A stretch of 7,338 nucleotides of DNA. Origin: Chlamydiota bacterium (lineage in GTDB: Bacteria > Chlamydiota > Chlamydiia > Chlamydiales > Waddliaceae). How positions within the stretch are numbered: position 1 is the first letter of the stretch; every line of letters starts with the position of its first letter. Below the pieces are notes generated by a model. The model saw only the letters and a program-made list of their open reading frames with translations, made no database searches and had not been told where the DNA came from. The position numbers and the translations under genes are program-made. This document shows, one piece after another, positions 5,420 to 7,338 of this stretch. Where the stretch lies: the NCBI GenBank assembly GCA_011065005.1, contig JAAKFP010000121.1:1-7338 (forward strand), in the 5' to 3' direction.

Positions 5420-5420
5420 G

Positions 5421-7136
5421 TTAAATCAAGTAATTTTCATTATCAAATAATGTATCAGGTAATCCACTGCGAATAATCTTCCCGTTTTTTAAGACGATAA
5501 TGCGATCGAGTTCACTTAATGTTGAGTAGCGATGTGCTATGACTATAACTGTTCGTTCTTTCATCAATTCACTTAAACTTCGACGGATACACTTTTCAGT
5601 CTCAAAATCTAAAGCTGAAGTAGCTTCATCCAATATAAGAATAGGTGCACCTTTTAGAAAAGCTCTAGCTATCGAAATTCTTTGTCTCTGCCCAGCAGAT
5701 AATTGCCACCCTCTTTCTCCAACTACAGTTTCATACCCACTCTCAAGCTGCAGAATAAAATCATGACAGTGTGCTCTTTTAGCTGATGTGATAATGTCAG
5801 CGTCGGTGGCATTTGGGTTTCCATAGGAAATATTTTCTTTGATAGTTCTATGCAAAAGAGTAAAATCCTGTGGAATAAATGAAATCAAACTCCTTAAAGA
5901 TTTTAAACTCACCTTGGAGATGTCTTGACCATCCATTAAGATTGTTCCCTGCCGGACATCGTATAGTCGAAGCAAAAGACTCACTAATGTTGATTTCCCA
6001 GCGCCTGAGTGCCCTACTAACCCAACTTTCTCTTTACCCTTAATACTAAGATTCAAATTGGAGAAAACCTCCTTTTCAGGCTCGTAGGAGAATCCAACGT
6101 TGCAAAAAGAAATACTCCCTTTTGAAAGATGTAACTTTTTAGAATTGATCGCCTCTTTAGCTGATGTAGAAAGATTAAAAAGATTAAGTGTTGATTGGAT
6201 CACACCAATTTCTCGAAACAGCAGATTCATCTGGTCTCCTAACCACCAGATCATTCCCAACATACTGAAGGTGAGCATAGGGACCAGCATAAAGTCTCCA
6301 ATAGTCACAAAAGAATTTTTCCACCCAAAAAACAAAGAGGAAAGAATAGAGGAAAGAAAAATAACAGACTGTAATGAATGCCATTTCTTCATCTTCTCCA
6401 TAGTATTTATGGCTTTTTTCGATTCATTTATCTCCTTGTTTTGAAAATTTCGAAGATAGTCCATTTCCAAATCTTCTCTAGAAAATATTTTTACAGTCAG
6501 CATATTAGCAATAGTATCTGATATTCTTCCATCAAGAGTAGAAACGGACTCAGAATGCTGAGCTTCTGCTTGTTGAAGCTGGTTTAAAAAGTAAAACAGG
6601 GTAAGAAAATAAGAAATGATCCAGAGCAGGGCAATTAGACTGTAAGCGACACTCACAATTCCAAACAGGAAGAGTCCAATAATACATGCACCTCCTACTG
6701 ATGCAATATTAATAAAAATCAACTCTGCAACTTTTTCACAAGACTTTGGAACATTCGAAACATGACTAGCTAATTTTCCTGTCAGGTTCTCAGTGAAAAA
6801 TTGATAGGAGTGATCCTTGATATAGTTAAAACAATACTTCCGAACATTAGCTCGAAATTGAGGAAATACAATTTTTTTTACTTGAGCGAGCAATCTACAG
6901 GCAATTTCCATGCATACCCAAGTGAGAATGAGATAAAATGCTGGAAGATACGCGCCTGTAAGGTCTCCCTGAGAATTTGCAGACAATGCATTGATGATAT
7001 TTCTCGTAAAGTAAGGAAACATCACCTCTTTAAACGACCAAAACCCACAAAAAATGAGTAAAAATAAGAAAGAGATCCACTGCTTTTTTACGAAGTAAAA
7101 TATAAACTTCAACGGTGAAGAATGAATAGCATTCAT
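5421..7136 (-). CDS. ABC exporter half-transporter (fused membrane and ATP-binding domains)
   Basis: 571 aa, the normal length of an MsbA/multidrug-type half-transporter that works as a dimer in the inner membrane. The N-terminal half holds about six membrane spans (roughly residues 17-39, 62-85, 138-160, 163-185, 255-272, 281-300). The nucleotide-binding domain (about 340-571) is complete: A-loop Tyr351, Walker A GHSGAGKST (375-383), Q-loop Gln423, signature LSAGQ (479-483), Walker B LILDE (500-504), D-loop SALD (507-510) and switch His535. All catalytic residues are present, so it should hydrolyse ATP and export a substrate that cannot be named from sequence (lipid, peptide or drug). Its ATG overlaps the stop of the preceding minus-strand gene (ATGA at 7133-7136), implying translational coupling. 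It converges on sctD and is markedly more AT-rich than the T3S block, suggesting a different history. Confidence 0.93.
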   Translation of the reverse strand: MNAIHSSPLKFIFYFVKKQWISFLFLLIFCGFWSFKEVMFPYFTRNIINALSANSQGDLTGAYLPAFYLILTWVCMEIACRLLAQVKKIVFPQFRANVRKYCFNYIKDHSYQFFTENLTGKLASHVSNVPKSCEKVAELIFINIASVGGACIIGLFLFGIVSVAYSLIALLWIISYFLTLFYFLNQLQQAEAQHSESVSTLDGRISDTIANMLTVKIFSREDLEMDYLRNFQNKEINESKKAINTMEKMKKWHSLQSVIFLSSILSSLFFGWKNSFVTIGDFMLVPMLTFSMLGMIWWLGDQMNLLFREIGVIQSTLNLFNLSTSAKEAINSKKLHLSKGSISFCNVGFSYEPEKEVFSNLNLSIKGKEKVGLVGHSGAGKSTLVSLLLRLYDVRQGTILMDGQDISKVSLKSLRSLISFIPQDFTLLHRTIKENISYGNPNATDADIITSAKRAHCHDFILQLESGYETVVGERGWQLSAGQRQRISIARAFLKGAPILILDEATSALDFETEKCIRRSLSELMKERTVIVIAHRYSTLSELDRIIVLKNGKIIRSGLPDTLFDNENYLI

Positions 7137-7338
7137 ATGATGGGATCTTCTCTCTCGTACACTATATGATTTAAAGTAAAGGTCAGTTTCTTTTCACTCC
7201 AAATTAAAGCAATTCCCCCAAGAAAATGAGGTACATCAAGCTCTTTTGGAGCCACACCAAGTAGATATGATGTAAGTAAAAGAATGAGGTAATCATGAGT
7301 GATAAAAAAATGTAGTCCCGTATTTTTAGACAGTGATT
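7133..7338 (-). CDS. C-terminal end of a gene cut by the window edge, possibly a histidine phosphatase (branch 2)
   Basis: Reading the minus strand from 7336 down to the TGA at 7133-7135 gives 67 codons without a stop; the start lies beyond the right edge. The peptide looks like real protein: it ends with a charged tail (ending YEREDPII) and contains HFFITHDYLILLLTSYLLGV, then a Val-Pro-His-Phe turn, Gly-Gly, and a strand pair with a Trp (IALIWSEKKLTFTL). 'Hydrophobic strand-His-Asp' followed by a Leu-rich helix, Gly, a Pro turn and two strands is how the C-terminal part of branch-2 histidine phosphatases (acid phosphatase/phytase type) reads, with the HD pair near the active site. The catalytic RHG motif would lie upstream, out of view. 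The 4-base ATGA overlap with the ABC exporter ATG indicates one operon. The coding call is good; the family is tentative. Confidence 0.6.
   Translation of the reverse strand, partial: SLSKNTGLHFFITHDYLILLLTSYLLGVAPKELDVPHFLGGIALIWSEKKLTFTLNHIVYEREDPII

Noticed and set aside
6100..6444. Plus-strand open frame of 114 codons opposite the ABC exporter
   Set aside because: The exporter frame has all ABC motifs; this frame has no recognisable pattern and no ribosome binding site that I could see.

Overview
The window most likely comes from a member of the Chlamydiae outside the genus Chlamydia (a Parachlamydia-, Waddlia- or Simkania-like 'environmental' chlamydia). The main reason is an adjacent pair on the + strand: a small acidic CesT-type type III secretion (T3S) chaperone (2906-3304), followed by a 638-residue inner-membrane ring protein SctD with two FHA domains (3415-5331). 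From memory, Chlamydia has the same order, CT663 (Scc4) then CT664 (CdsD), and the double-FHA form of SctD is a chlamydial trait. I could not run searches, so genus-level placement is open.

Layout. On the + strand, positions 1-2790 hold three proteins that I cannot assign to a named family: about 273 aa (possibly cut by the left edge), 313 aa and 273 aa. The first two are one base apart and share a transcription unit. The third has its own strong Shine-Dalgarno and a candidate promoter and operator. All three lack a Sec signal, are rich in amphipathic helix, and have one or two hydrophobic stretches. That architecture and their position next to a chaperone and SctD make them candidate T3S substrates (translocators or effectors). 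The chaperone and sctD follow. From 5421 to the right edge the strand switches: an ABC exporter half-transporter (5421-7136) is preceded by the C-terminal end of another gene (7133-7338) that overlaps it by ATGA. That fragment carries a His-Asp motif suggestive of a branch-2 histidine phosphatase. The minus-strand block is clearly more AT-rich than the T3S block, and the two converge at about 5331-5421.

Three of the spacers in the T3S block carry short-period repeats of different kinds: a 9-bp-period CACAGAG inverted repeat (1799-1888), a 6-bp-period CGGGCA repeat inside a hairpin (2837-2879), and a composite GCGCCGCGAAG / ACCACAGATG fragment (5332-5368). No tRNA, rRNA, CRISPR array, transposase or att site was seen, and no stretch above 300 bases lacks a gene.

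Working model (inference): the chaperone keeps one or more T3S substrates soluble and SctD builds the inner-membrane ring, with its cytoplasmic FHA domains linking the apparatus to Ser/Thr-kinase signalling. The three upstream proteins may be delivered through this machine. The ABC exporter and putative phosphatase form a separate unit with no visible link to secretion.
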